Shown here: piece after piece, positions 26,608 through 35,404 of the stretch
How positions within the stretch are numbered: position 1 is the stretch's first letter
How the letters are laid out: the number at the start of each line of letters is the position of its first letter
DNA from: JAICKM01 sp050998805
Lineage (GTDB): Bacteria; Chloroflexota; Chloroflexia; QHBQ01; JAICKM01
DNA length: 64,000 nt
NCBI GenBank assembly: GCA_050998805.1
Contig: JBPCPV010000055.1
Coordinates: 1-64,000 of the forward strand
Direction: 5' to 3'
The notes under the pieces: generated by a model
Told to the model about the DNA's origin: nothing
Database searches by the model: none
What the model saw: only the letters and a program-made list of their open reading frames with translations
Position numbers and translations under genes: made by a program

Positions 26608-28128
26608 TCAGGCGTCGGCTGCGCCCGCAGGCTGGGACCGGACCGGGCGCGCGACCCCTTCGGAGGCGACCAACATTGCGAACAGCAGCCATGTGAAGCC
26701 GAGCCAGCTCCCCTCGGTCACTTGGTAAGCTATGAGCAGGCCGACGAAGCTCACCTCCAGGCCGAACACCACGAAGCGCGTCGTGTCCCAGGCGGCGGGA
26801 GGGCCGCGCAGCAGCCGCACCCCGCGCCACGCGGCGAGCGCGCCCGCCGTAGAGAGAAACGCCAGGCCGACGATGCCGGTGTCGAACAGCGTGTGCAGCT
26901 CGAGGTTCGCTATCCAGTAGCTGTGGTCGAAAGGAGGGGGGTAAAGCTGCGGGAACGCGCCCGCCCCCCAGCCGAGCACCGGACTCCTCCGCCAGCCCTC
27001 GAACGCCTGCGAGTAAATCCGCTCGCGGCTGGTTACTGAGACCGACTCGTTGAAGGACGCCGCGTCCTGCACCTTGCCGACAAAGGTTGAGCTTTTGCTG
27101 ACCGGCACCGGAGTGGCGATGGACGCGGCGGCAACGCCGACGGGCGTCGGCACCGGCGTCGGGCCATCCGGAACATCGGCAGGCGGCCCATGCCCCGTGA
27201 TGATGGATTGCACGCCCTGCTCGACCTGCCCGTAGGTCAGGTTCCAGGGCGTCGCCGACTTCCAACTAAGCGTCGGCATGAAGAAGTTGCCGACGACCAG
27301 GCCGAGGGCGATCCCGATCGCGCCCGGCAGCGCCCAGCGACGGATCAGCAGGCGGCTATCCGCGAGCCTCAGCCAGGCTCCGAGCGCCCAAAGCCCGACA
27401 AGCAGCGCGCCGCCGATCGCCCAGACCGTCCGCGTCATGCTCAACATCATGCCGCAATAGGCGCAAGCGACGGCGAACATCAGCGCGCACTGTCGGAGCG
27501 GTGTTGCGAAAGCCGGTGCCATGCTCAGGGCGAAGCCGAGCGCGGCCACGGTCAGCGAGTAGCTGCCGAGGATGTTTGGCTCCCACATCGTGCCCTGCAC
27601 CTTCGGCGTGACGGTGAAGATGCCGTCCTGGTACGCGCGGTCGAGCGTGAGGCCGGCATCGATCCCGAAGAATGTGTAGAGCAGCGCACAGGCGAGCGCT
27701 ATCAGGCCGACCCCGGCCCCGGCGGCTACCCACGCAGAAGCAGCCCAGACGACCGCCTCCTCGGAGCCGAGCAGGAGCCTCGCCCCGATATAGAGGATGA
27801 CCAGCCCCGCGATGATCACCGCGAACTTCAGGCTCTCTTTCTTGTCGGGAGCGAAAACCAGCGACGCAGCCACGTTCGCGCCCAGCCAGCCAAGCACGCA
27901 GACCTCGATGATGCCGAGTGTGCGAAGCGCCGCGCCCCGGCTCCGTGCCACCGCCCAGACCGCCACCAGCCCTCCGACAAGCAGTTCGGTTCGCAGGTTG
28001 AGACCGCCCGCGCTGAGGCTCAGGTGGTCGGTCGCCGTCGCCGCCACAAGCAGCGCCAACGCGATCAAGGCTGCTCGGCTGGTCAGGAGCGCCCTAGCTG
28101 TTCCACGCGCCAGGGGCGCGCTAGTCAT
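26608..28128 (-). CDS. O-antigen ligase/polymerase family membrane protein
   Basis: About 506 residues with roughly 12 TM helices. The Wzy_C signature region is RSPVLGWGAGAFPQLYPPPFDHSYWIANLELHTLFDTGIVGL. A long extracytoplasmic loop rich in Pro/Val/Thr (PDGPTPVPTPVG) precedes it. It is the third protein with this domain in the window, after those at 6525 and 10192. The ATG at 28128 overlaps the stop of the DUF1972 glycosyltransferase by 8 nt; an ATG at 28158 would add ten residues. The next gene downstream begins 1 nt after its stop. Ligase versus polymerase cannot be separated by sequence. Confidence 0.85.
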   Translation of the reverse strand: MTSAPLARGTARALLTSRAALIALALLVAATATDHLSLSAGGLNLRTELLVGGLVAVWAVARSRGAALRTLGIIEVCVLGWLGANVAASLVFAPDKKESLKFAVIIAGLVILYIGARLLLGSEEAVVWAASAWVAAGAGVGLIALACALLYTFFGIDAGLTLDRAYQDGIFTVTPKVQGTMWEPNILGSYSLTVAALGFALSMAPAFATPLRQCALMFAVACAYCGMMLSMTRTVWAIGGALLVGLWALGAWLRLADSRLLIRRWALPGAIGIALGLVVGNFFMPTLSWKSATPWNLTYGQVEQGVQSIITGHGPPADVPDGPTPVPTPVGVAAASIATPVPVSKSSTFVGKVQDAASFNESVSVTSRERIYSQAFEGWRRSPVLGWGAGAFPQLYPPPFDHSYWIANLELHTLFDTGIVGLAFLSTAGALAAWRGVRLLRGPPAAWDTTRFVVFGLEVSFVGLLIAYQVTEGSWLGFTWLLFAMLVASEGVARPVRSQPAGAADA

Positions 28129-29305
28129 TCGAGAGATCCAGGCTCGTGTTCGCCTCATCGGGCTTGGGCAGACCCGTTCTCACAACCCTCGTCGTGCCGA
28201 TCCCGTTCAGCGTGCGCTGGAACAGCTTGAGATACTGGTCGGTGATCGCCTCCCACGAGTAGTGTTCGTGAACGTGCGCCAGAGAGAGAGCGCGCTGTGC
28301 CTCGACAGTTTCGGGGCAGTCGAGCAACCGCTGGAGCAGACCCGCGAGGCTCGGCGCGCCCAGCTTGCCATCGTAGGCGAAGCCGGTTGGCCCCAGTGTC
28401 TCAATGTTCTCAGGGATGCCGTTAGCCACAACGCAACTCCCGAAGCCCATCGCCTCGATGAGCGCAGGGTGAGCGCCCCCGACCTCCGACGGCTCGACGA
28501 AGCAGTAAGCATTCGCGCTCAACTCGCGGTAGCCCGCGCCGAAGACGTATCCCGTGAAGACCAGGTCCTTGTTGGGCCGCGCCCTCAGCGACGCGACATA
28601 TGCCTCCGAATAGACCGAGTCGCCGACGATGACGCACTTCATGCCGTACCGGTGCTCGAGCATGGCGAAGGCGTCGAGCAGGTGGTGGACGCAGTTCTCA
28701 GGCACCAGCCGCCCCACGAACAGGATATACTTCCTCGGCTCAAGCCCCCACTGCCGCAGCGTCTCTCCCGGAGGCAGCGGCTCGACCTCCGAGCCGTAGA
28801 CGATGTAGGGGATGATGACGTTGTACCTGTCGCGGTAGTACTTCTGCACAATCGTCGAGTCGGTGAGCATGGCATTGGGCAGACGGGTCGCCAGCCGCTC
28901 CGCCAGGCGTATATACCGCTTCGCCGGCTCCGGCCACTTTTGGCGCTGCCAGTCGAGGCCGTCCACGTTCAAGATCGTCCGCTTGCCGGTGAGCCGGGGT
29001 ATCCAGCTTACCGGGCTGTTGCCGACGATGAAGTAGAGGCAGATGTCATATGGCTGGGTGAGGGCGTGCAGCGACGACAAGAACGTGTGGGTGATCGTGT
29101 CGAGGTACTTGTTCCTGACAGTCGGCAGCTTGACCAAGCGCATTCCCAGGTAGGTCTCACCCGCATATTTGATCTGCCGGCTGCGGCAATAGACGGTGAC
29201 TTCGTGCCCGCGCGCGGCCAGCCTCGCCCCCACCTGCTCGACGCATGTCTCGAATCCGCCATAGTTTGCCGGCACACCCCGCGTACCAAGCAGCGCAATC
29301 TTCAT
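28121..29305 (-). CDS. DUF1972-type family 4 glycosyltransferase
   Basis: 394 residues. The N terminus LLGTRGVPANYGGFETCVEQ is the signature of DUF1972, found in rhamnosyl- and other O-chain glycosyltransferases. The C-terminal donor domain has FVGRLVPENCVHHLLDAF and EVGGAHPALIEAMGFG in the EX7E position. It probably adds a sugar to the lipid-linked glycan on the cytoplasmic side; rhamnose is a guess from the family. The ATG at 29305 has GAGGT about ten bases upstream; a longer frame begins in non-coding DNA. First gene of a three-gene minus-strand operon (GT, ligase, DUF2142-like). Confidence 0.9.
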   Translation of the reverse strand: MKIALLGTRGVPANYGGFETCVEQVGARLAARGHEVTVYCRSRQIKYAGETYLGMRLVKLPTVRNKYLDTITHTFLSSLHALTQPYDICLYFIVGNSPVSWIPRLTGKRTILNVDGLDWQRQKWPEPAKRYIRLAERLATRLPNAMLTDSTIVQKYYRDRYNVIIPYIVYGSEVEPLPPGETLRQWGLEPRKYILFVGRLVPENCVHHLLDAFAMLEHRYGMKCVIVGDSVYSEAYVASLRARPNKDLVFTGYVFGAGYRELSANAYCFVEPSEVGGAHPALIEAMGFGSCVVANGIPENIETLGPTGFAYDGKLGAPSLAGLLQRLLDCPETVEAQRALSLAHVHEHYSWEAITDQYLKLFQRTLNGIGTTRVVRTGLPKPDEANTSLDLSND

Positions 29306-29386
29306 CCGGGGCTGACCTCTATCCACCGCCAACGCTAGCTTCCTGTCAGCAAAGTATACAATAAGCGGCCTCACCAGCGCAAGCGG

Positions 29387-29415
29387 TTGACAAAGCTCTG
29401 CCCACTAGCTACAAT
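29387..29415 (+). promoter_or_regulatory. Sigma70-type promoter TTGACA-17-TACAAT
   Basis: TTGACA at 29387-29392, a 17-nt spacer and TACAAT at 29410-29415. The predicted start near 29422 gives a leader of about 36 nt to the gene at 29458. The divergent glycosyltransferase operon starts 80 bp to the left. Confidence 0.8.
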
Positions 29416-29457
29416 TGTGGAAAAGCCCGATCCTTACGCGAGCAAAAGGCAGTAGAG

Positions 29458-30372
29458 ATGGCCCCGACATGCGCGCTCATCGCTGACAAAAACAGAGAGG
29501 CAAACGGCTGCATCCCCACCGAGGCCGTGCTGCGGACGCTGACCTACGCCGATCTCTTCGACTACCCGCTGACAGTCGAGGAGATCGCACACTATCTGAT
29601 CGAGTGCGACCTGACCCCGGATCAAGTCGAGGGTGCGCTGCTTGGGGCGGGGGCTGCGGTGGAGCAGACCGACGGCTTCTACTACCTGCGCGGGCACGGG
29701 GCGGTGGTCGGGCTGCGTCGGGGGCGCGCTGCGACTGCGGCAAAGCTCTGGGGGCGCGCCCGCCTCTACACCCAGCTGCTGCGACGCTTCCCCTACGTGC
29801 GGATGCTTGCGGTCAGCGGCGCTCTGGCTATGGACAACGCATCTGAGCCTGCCGATATAGACCTGCTCGTGATAGCCGAGCCGGGTCGGGTCTGGATCTG
29901 CCGTCGCGCGCTGGTGCTGGCGGTGCGCTGCATCCGCCTGCTCGGAGACGAACTCTGCCCGAACTTCATCCTCGCCTCAGACAGCCTCGCGCTGATCCAG
30001 CAGGATCTCTTCACGGCCCACGAACTCGCGCAGATGCGCCCGATGTCCGGCTACCGCGTCTATCGCCAGACGCTCGCGCAGAACCCCTGGATGCGCTCCT
30101 ACCTGCCGAACGCCGTGCCCTGGCCCGCCCCCAACGAAGGCCGCTCCCTCTTACACAACCCGATCCAGCGCGTCGCTGAACTCTTACTCAGCCGCCGGAT
30201 CTTCGCCGGCTGGGAACGCTGGGAGATGGAGCGCATGTCGCGCAAACTCGGCCAAGATAGAGCAACCGGCGACGAAGAAATCTGCTGCACCCCCAGCCAG
30301 TGCAAGGGCCACACCGCCGGCTACCGCCGCAACGTCCTCGCCCGCTACGCCGAGCGGAACGTTGAGTTTTGA
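29458..30372 (+). CDS. Nucleotidyltransferase-fold protein with N-terminal helical domain
   Basis: 304 residues. Residues 20-85 look like a winged-helix or helical domain (LRTLTYADLFDYPLTVEEIAHYL). Residues 110-150 have the nucleotidyltransferase pattern: VSGALAMDNASEPADIDLLVIAE, i.e. a glycine turn followed by DxD. The typical GS is here SG-A, so activity is uncertain. Proteins like this are often found in polysaccharide loci, but their substrates are unknown to me. It is driven by a consensus promoter. The final codons and stop (VEF-TGA) are made by a GAGTTTT heptamer. Confidence 0.6.
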   Translation: MAPTCALIADKNREANGCIPTEAVLRTLTYADLFDYPLTVEEIAHYLIECDLTPDQVEGALLGAGAAVEQTDGFYYLRGHGAVVGLRRGRAATAAKLWGRARLYTQLLRRFPYVRMLAVSGALAMDNASEPADIDLLVIAEPGRVWICRRALVLAVRCIRLLGDELCPNFILASDSLALIQQDLFTAHELAQMRPMSGYRVYRQTLAQNPWMRSYLPNAVPWPAPNEGRSLLHNPIQRVAELLLSRRIFAGWERWEMERMSRKLGQDRATGDEEICCTPSQCKGHTAGYRRNVLARYAERNVEF

Positions 30373-30375
30373 GTT
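30362..30375 (+). repeat. Short heptamer array TTGAGTT x2 at a gene end
   Basis: Two TTGAGTT units supply the last two codons and the TGA stop of the nucleotidyltransferase-like gene. It is the reverse complement of the AACTCAA arrays at 10189, 15529 and 20711. Confidence 0.7.
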
Positions 30376-30400
30376 CTGGATTGGGGATGCCGGGGTAATG

Positions 30401-30428
30401 CAGAGCTGGCCCAATTGGGCCAGCTCTG
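30401..30428. terminator. 28-nt perfect palindrome between convergent genes
   Basis: CAGAGCTGGCCC-AATT-GGGCCAGCTCTG reads the same on both strands, giving a 12-bp GC-rich stem. It lies between the ends of the plus-strand gene (30372) and the minus-strand gene (30478), so it is probably a bidirectional terminator. U-tracts are short or absent. Bases 30444-30471 hold four degenerate GCTGACG-type heptamers. Confidence 0.65.
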
Positions 30429-30477
30429 TCTAAGACTAACGTTGCTGAGGGCTGACGGCTAATCGCTCACGAGCTTG

Positions 30478-31536
30478 TCATTTGGTCGGTGTGCTGTTAG
30501 GGTCCGGTGCGGCACCCGGCGTGCCGTTGGCTTCGGAAGTGTTGTTGATCAGCGAGTCGAGGCGGGACAGGGTGTCCCGGTAGATCTGGTCAGCCTGCAC
30601 CTGGGTCAACTTGCCGACCCTGACCGCGCTGTCCAATTCTGCCCGGATCGCGGGCTGGATGGCCGCCTTCAATTGGGCGACCGTCACGTTGTGTGCCTGG
30701 GCGATCTGGGCGAGCGACTTGCCGGCCTTGAGCTGGTCGAAGAGGTCGTTCTCGGATATGCCGAGCAGATGCTCCACAGCCGTGAAGGCCGCGCCCTTGA
30801 CGTTTGGGCCGTCGGTGCTCGAGTCGGCAGAGCCGTGGCCGGAGATTATCCCGTCCACCTTGCCGGAGAAGTCCTGGTAGTTCTGGTCAGACTGCGCCTG
30901 GGTCAGCTTGCCCGTGCCGACGGCTGAGTTCAACTGCTCGCGGAACGCAGCCAGGATCGCCGTCTTCAGCTGGTCGGCGGTCACATTGTGCGCCTGGGCG
31001 ATCTCGCCGAGCGACTTGCCCTGCTTGATCTGGGCGCTGAGTTCGTCTGCCGATAAGCCGAGGAGGCGTTCGGTAGCTTGTAGGAGGGCCATTTTCGGGT
31101 TCAGGTACTGATCCTGGTTCTTGAAGTTATCGGGGCTGCCGCCGCCGCTCATAAGGGCCTTGCTTCCGAGCGCGAGCAGGTTGCCCGGGCTTTGGAGGTT
31201 CGCCTTGACGTCGGCGGCCTGCGCCGACGTCAGGCTGCCGTCCTTCACCGCCTGGTCGGCTGTCTCGGCGATTGCGCCCGCGAAGGCGGTGTTGAGCTGC
31301 TGCTCGGAGATACCGAGTTTGGCAGCGAACTTGCCGTTGAAGAGGGCCATGTACCTGGCCGCGTCTCCCGCCGTGCTTGTCGCCTGCGGTGCCGCGCCTG
31401 CGGTGGCCGCTAGGCCCATCTCCGGTGCCGCGTTCACGCCGGTATGGATCGCCCCAGCGAACATCGCGGCCCCCGCCAGAAAGCCGAGCAGGGCGACAGC
31501 CGCCAGCCCCATGATCGTGATGCGTATCTTGTTCAT
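30478..31536 (-). CDS. Secreted helical-repeat protein of unknown function
   Basis: 352 residues. The N terminus is a signal peptide or anchor (KIRITIMGLAAVALLGFLAGAAMFAG). About residues 55-330 contain three related alpha-helical repeats. The last two share LLGxSxxxLxxQxKxGKSLxxIAQAHNVTxxQLKxAI, an AxRxxLxSAVxxGKLTQxQxDQ segment and an NYQDF/IYRDT helix. The first copy is more diverged. The C terminus is Pro/Asn/Thr-rich. Similar repeat proteins occur in Gram-positive and Chloroflexota genomes without assigned roles. AAGGA precedes the ATG. A weak TACACT -10 lies near 31622 on the minus strand. Confidence 0.8.
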   Translation of the reverse strand: MNKIRITIMGLAAVALLGFLAGAAMFAGAIHTGVNAAPEMGLAATAGAAPQATSTAGDAARYMALFNGKFAAKLGISEQQLNTAFAGAIAETADQAVKDGSLTSAQAADVKANLQSPGNLLALGSKALMSGGGSPDNFKNQDQYLNPKMALLQATERLLGLSADELSAQIKQGKSLGEIAQAHNVTADQLKTAILAAFREQLNSAVGTGKLTQAQSDQNYQDFSGKVDGIISGHGSADSSTDGPNVKGAAFTAVEHLLGISENDLFDQLKAGKSLAQIAQAHNVTVAQLKAAIQPAIRAELDSAVRVGKLTQVQADQIYRDTLSRLDSLINNTSEANGTPGAAPDPNSTPTK

Positions 31537-31660
31537 CTCTCAGTTCCTTTCGCTAGTTGTCGTTGCCGGCCTTGTCACGCCGCCGGTGTATCGGGCGGCC
31601 AGATCTGCACCGCTTAGATACAGTGTAGCGCAGCCGGCTTGGAAGGCCCTGAGAGGAGGA

Positions 31661-32491
31661 TTAGAGTTTGCTTAGATTTGTTGTATTGTGCGGGCGCAAC
31701 CTGACGAAAAGCAGCGGCGGCATGTCGTAGTTGCCCCAGTTAAACGGGCTTGGGGTGGGGGCTTCTGCCGTGATGCGCGGCTCCTCGATGCGGTCCATGA
31801 GTAGACCAGCGGTGAAAGCGGCGTTGAGCAGCAGATGCAGAGGGCGGTGCCAGTAGTATTGCTGTTGTGGCTGCTCGCTTATCGCCAATCCCCGGGTTAC
31901 GTCCGCAGAGAGGTAGCGCGATATTTTGATAGCGTAAGTGGGTTCGTCGGCGTAATCTGGAAGCTCGGCCTGCATCGAAATAGCTTGGCCGTTGAAGCAT
32001 GGGTGCATTACGGAGAAAACAAAGCGTCCGCTCGGCTTGAGCAATTGAGCTACTGCGCGAAAGAGGGGTTCGATAGTCGGCATGTCCATGAGTGCGTTGT
32101 TGCAGACTGCCGCATCGAACTGCCGTTCGCCCTGCCCGGCCGGCGCGAGCAACTGGGCTTCGTCGGTGGCATCGGCGACGCGATATTCTATCCGGTCCGC
32201 GTGTTCGGTGGTTCGCAACCGGGCAAGCTCTATCATCCGGGGGCTGAAGTCGGAGGCAACTACCTCGGCACCCAAGTCAGACAAGCGGCGGGAGAAGATG
32301 CCGTTTCCGCAGGCAATGTCCAAGACTCTTTCGCCGGGACGGATCTCCAGCATCCGCTCGACTGTCGGTGCGATGAGCGTTGTCTGCCAGCTGCCGCCTC
32401 TGCCCATCCTACTGTCCCAGGCTTCAGCGTTTGTGTCCCAGATGTCGCGTGACTCCCCGAGCAAATCGCGTGGTTCCGGCCCGTCGCTCAT
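31661..32491 (-). CDS. Class I SAM-dependent methyltransferase
   Basis: 276 residues with a methyltransferase core: motif I RVLDIACGNGIFSRRL (about 55-70), VVASDFSPRMIELAR, YRVADATDEA, FDAAVCNNALMDM and LKPSGRFVFSVMHPCF. The substrate is unknown. It begins 15 nt after the stop of the histidine kinase gene, in the order response regulator, kinase, methyltransferase, so it is probably part of that operon. It is distinct in sequence from the methyltransferase at 19369. Confidence 0.88.
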   Translation of the reverse strand: MSDGPEPRDLLGESRDIWDTNAEAWDSRMGRGGSWQTTLIAPTVERMLEIRPGERVLDIACGNGIFSRRLSDLGAEVVASDFSPRMIELARLRTTEHADRIEYRVADATDEAQLLAPAGQGERQFDAAVCNNALMDMPTIEPLFRAVAQLLKPSGRFVFSVMHPCFNGQAISMQAELPDYADEPTYAIKISRYLSADVTRGLAISEQPQQQYYWHRPLHLLLNAAFTAGLLMDRIEEPRITAEAPTPSPFNWGNYDMPPLLFVRLRPHNTTNLSKL

Positions 32492-32506
32492 TTTTGAAAC
32501 CCTCTC

Positions 32507-34333
32507 CTATGCCGAGATCTTTTTGGCCGCGCTCTGAGTATATACCAATCCGTCCACAGCATCAACCGGCAGCCACATCCTGAACCTGGCTCCCTGCCCC
32601 GGCTCGCTCTCTACCTCGATCCGCCCGCCGTGCGCCTCCACGATGCTCTTGGCAATCGCCAGCCCCAGCCCCGCGTTGCCGGTCTGCCGAGTGCGTGACT
32701 GGTCGGCGCGGTAGAAGCGGTCGAAGACGCGCGGCAGCTGCTCCGGCTCGATCCCACAGCCGTCGTCTTCTACGCTCAATACCGCCGACTTGGCCGGCCC
32801 ATGACCATTGGCGCAGCCTTCCATCTCCAGCGTGACCGTGATGTGGCCGGTGGGCGGGGTGTAGCGAATAGCGTTGTCCAGCAGGTTCACGAGCACCCGG
32901 TAGAGCTGGTCGGAGTCGCCCCTTACACAGGCGGCGCATGCGGCAGGCGCGATCTCGGCACGTAGGTCGTGCTCGCCGGCGAGCACACGCATATTGTTCA
33001 CCGCGCGGTCTATCACGTCGGGCAGCAGCAAAGGCTCAAGCCGGAGGCCGGCCCCGCCGTTCGCGTCGATCCGCGTCAGCAGCAGCAGATCCACCACCAG
33101 CCTGCCGAGGCGGTCGTTCTCGCGCTGCATAGCGCGCAAGATGCGGTCGGCCTCTGCGGGGTCGTGGCGCACGCCCATCAGCAGCACATCCATGTAGCCG
33201 CCGAGCACAGTCAGCGGGGAGCGCAGCTCGTGGGAGGCGTCGGCGGCGAACTGGCGGGTGCGCGCCTCGCTGCGCTGCTGCGCCTTGAACGCGGCCTCGA
33301 TCTGGTCGAGCATCCCGTTGAACGCGCGCACCAACTCCCTGACTTCGTCGCCGCCGGGGGCGTCTGATGCGGCGGTGCCGCCGGGTAGGCTCACCCGCCG
33401 ACTCAGGTCGCCTCGCCCGATCTGACCGGCGGTGTTTGCTATACGTACGAGGGGGCGGAGGCCAAGCCGGGCGAGCGGCAAACCGAGCAGCAACGCCACG
33501 GCGAGCTCGCCGAGCAGCCCGTAGATCAGCAGCGCACGCAGAGTCGCCAGTGTCGAGTCCGCGCCACCCAGCGAGCCAACCAGCATCAGGTAGCCGATTG
33601 GCGTCCGCACGCCGCCCTTAAGGAAGTCGGTTTCGTCGAGGAGCGGCACCAAGTAGGCCAGCGCGCGCACTTGGTCGCTCTTGACGGCACCCTCCGAGCG
33701 CAGTTGTGTCTCGTAGAAGACAGGCCCCTTTGCCGCCGCGCTCTTTAGCTGATCAGGCGTTGGCAGCGTGGAGGTCAGGGTGTAGACGAGTTCAGGAGCA
33801 AAAGGCGTTTTGGCGACCAGGTCGCTCACGCCATTTATCTGCTCAGTCGGTGTAACCGAGAGTAACCCGCGCTTGATTGCATCCAGATTTGCCAAAGGGG
33901 TTCCCTGTGGAGATGACGATGCGTCCGGCGAAGGCGACCCGACCGGCCCGGACATGCCGAACTTGCCATTGACCGGCTGGCCGCGTGTGAAGGCAGAAAA
34001 CGGCTGGTTGGTTGCCAGCGTCTGGCCCTGTGTGTCCAGAAGCGCGATATAAGAGTCGCCGGGGCCGCGATCTTGCGGCACCACAGCGCCCAGCTTATAC
34101 AGCGTGTCGGGGCTGGTGATGATCTCTCCTGCCCCGCCATTCTTCGAGAGACCCATCTCGACACTGGTCGCCTGAGCCTGGAGTTGTGTCCTGGCGGCTT
34201 CCATCAGCGAGGATTGGAGCCGGTCGTAGACGAACAGCCCCGATGCGGTCAGCAGCACGGTCAGCAGGCCGCAATAGAAGAGCGTAAGCCGCCAGCGCAG
34301 CGTGCCGAACTGCGCCAGGGGACGCCTAAGCAC
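32507..34333 (-). CDS. Membrane sensor histidine kinase (HAMP)
   Basis: 608 residues: TM1 about 12-37, an extracytoplasmic sensor region of about 225 residues, TM2 about 265-290 and HAMP about 290-350. The dimerisation/phosphoacceptor H-box FAADASHELRSP has His near 368. The ATPase domain has NLLDNAIRYTPP (N box), DDGCGIEP (G1) and GLGLAIAKSIVEAHGG (G2). It senses an unidentified extracellular cue and phosphorylates the regulator encoded just upstream. The GTG start overlaps the regulator gene by 8 nt. The sensor region shows no fold I recognise. Confidence 0.95.
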   Translation of the reverse strand: MLRRPLAQFGTLRWRLTLFYCGLLTVLLTASGLFVYDRLQSSLMEAARTQLQAQATSVEMGLSKNGGAGEIITSPDTLYKLGAVVPQDRGPGDSYIALLDTQGQTLATNQPFSAFTRGQPVNGKFGMSGPVGSPSPDASSSPQGTPLANLDAIKRGLLSVTPTEQINGVSDLVAKTPFAPELVYTLTSTLPTPDQLKSAAAKGPVFYETQLRSEGAVKSDQVRALAYLVPLLDETDFLKGGVRTPIGYLMLVGSLGGADSTLATLRALLIYGLLGELAVALLLGLPLARLGLRPLVRIANTAGQIGRGDLSRRVSLPGGTAASDAPGGDEVRELVRAFNGMLDQIEAAFKAQQRSEARTRQFAADASHELRSPLTVLGGYMDVLLMGVRHDPAEADRILRAMQRENDRLGRLVVDLLLLTRIDANGGAGLRLEPLLLPDVIDRAVNNMRVLAGEHDLRAEIAPAACAACVRGDSDQLYRVLVNLLDNAIRYTPPTGHITVTLEMEGCANGHGPAKSAVLSVEDDGCGIEPEQLPRVFDRFYRADQSRTRQTGNAGLGLAIAKSIVEAHGGRIEVESEPGQGARFRMWLPVDAVDGLVYTQSAAKKISA

Positions 34334-35051
34334 CGTCGGCCCCCTCTGGGCGTGACCTCATCACATAACCGACGCCGCGCACCGTGCCGATCGGGTTCGG
34401 CTCGCCGAGTTTGCGGCGCAGGTAGCGCACATAGACCTCGATGATGTTGCCCTCGCCCATGAAGTCGTAGCCCCATGCCCTGTCGAGGATCATGGCCCGT
34501 GTGAGCACCTGGTTCGGATGGCGCATGAAAAGCTCCAGCAGTGCATATTCGCGCAGGCTGAGTGAGACCGGCCTGCCGCCGCGATGCACCTCGTGGGAGT
34601 CGGGATCGAGCGTGATGTCCTGTAGCTGTAGGAGGTTCGGCGGGTGCCCATCGGCGGGGCCGCTCTTGCGGCGAAGCACGGCCCGCACCCTGGCCGCCAG
34701 CTCCTTGAACTGGAACGGCTTCGTCAGGTAATCGTCGGCACCCAGGTCCAGTCCCTGCACACGGTCGTCGAGGTCGTCGCGGGCGGTCAGCATAATCACC
34801 GGGACGCGCGACACCTGCCTCAGCCGGCGGCATAGGTCGAAGCCGTTCAGCCCAGGGAGCATCAGGTCGAGTATGACCAGGTCGGGCGGGTCGTCGAGAG
34901 CCATTTGCAGCCCCGCCGCGCCATCCGCCGCGCTCTGGGTGCGAAAGCCCTCGTAGCCCAGCCCCAGCCGCAGGAAGTCAACGATCCCCGGCTCATCTTC
35001 AATTATCAACACGCGGGGCCGTGCCGCCGCACCGCCCTCAGCTTCGGCCAT
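34326..35051 (-). CDS. OmpR/PhoB-family response regulator
   Basis: 241 residues. The receiver domain has the acidic pair E18-D19, phosphoacceptor D62 in LVILDLMLPG and the conserved Lys in DDYLTKPF. The C-terminal winged-helix DNA-binding domain ends RYLRRKLGEPNPIGTVRGVGYVMR, typical of OmpR/PhoB. It is first in the operon with its cognate kinase and a methyltransferase. The ATG lies about 45 nt after the -10 element at 35101. Targets cannot be read from sequence. Confidence 0.95.
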   Translation of the reverse strand: MAEAEGGAAARPRVLIIEDEPGIVDFLRLGLGYEGFRTQSAADGAAGLQMALDDPPDLVILDLMLPGLNGFDLCRRLRQVSRVPVIMLTARDDLDDRVQGLDLGADDYLTKPFQFKELAARVRAVLRRKSGPADGHPPNLLQLQDITLDPDSHEVHRGGRPVSLSLREYALLELFMRHPNQVLTRAMILDRAWGYDFMGEGNIIEVYVRYLRRKLGEPNPIGTVRGVGYVMRSRPEGADGA

Positions 35052-35100
35052 CTCTCAGCCCCCATATAAGACGCGGCTCTACCAATGGTCCGCTGCCCAC

Positions 35101-35106
35101 ATTATA
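35101..35106 (-). promoter_or_regulatory. -10 element of the two-component operon
   Basis: Minus-strand TATAAT preceded directly by TG (ATGCTG-TATAAT). A transcription start near 35094 gives a leader of about 43 nt to the regulator gene. The -35 match is poor, which would fit activator dependence. Confidence 0.5.
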
Positions 35107-35256
35107 CAGCATAGCCGAGCCGGGTTAAGGGTTACTGAGGATCTGCTGAGAGTCTGATGAGAGGCGGTTTTATCGTATTTGCCGCCCGACGCTAAAGGTG
35201 CTAAGTAACGTTGCAAAAATCTCTTCGAGTTTCGCAGCCCATCTCAGGCGTGAAAA

Positions 35257-35403
35257 GTGCCAAGGACTATTGAACACTTACTTAGTACCGATCTTGATGA
35301 GGCAGGCACCTTCGGCGATTGGCCGCAAGACTTTGGCGAAGTCGAGCGCGACACTGGTATACACTATCTGGACGCAGTAGAATCTCACTACCTAAAGTCC
35401 TGA
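35257..35403 (+). CDS. Small acidic ORF upstream of the PIN protein (possible antitoxin)
   Basis: 48-codon frame from GTG 35257 to TGA 35403, ending one base before the PIN-domain ATG. The product is acidic (HLLSTDLDEAGTFGDWPQDF, ending ESHYLKS). An AGG lies eight bases before the GTG. Its position and tight coupling suggest an antitoxin or accessory peptide, but it matches no antitoxin family I recognise. It could be the decayed end of a longer gene, because the frame is closed by a stop at 35251. Confidence 0.4.
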   Translation: MPRTIEHLLSTDLDEAGTFGDWPQDFGEVERDTGIHYLDAVESHYLKS

Positions 35404-35404
35404 A

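Noticed and set aside
35198..35380. 60-codon frame before the PIN gene
   Set aside because: It overlaps the better-positioned 48-codon frame, which ends one base before the PIN start; no motif or ribosome-binding site.
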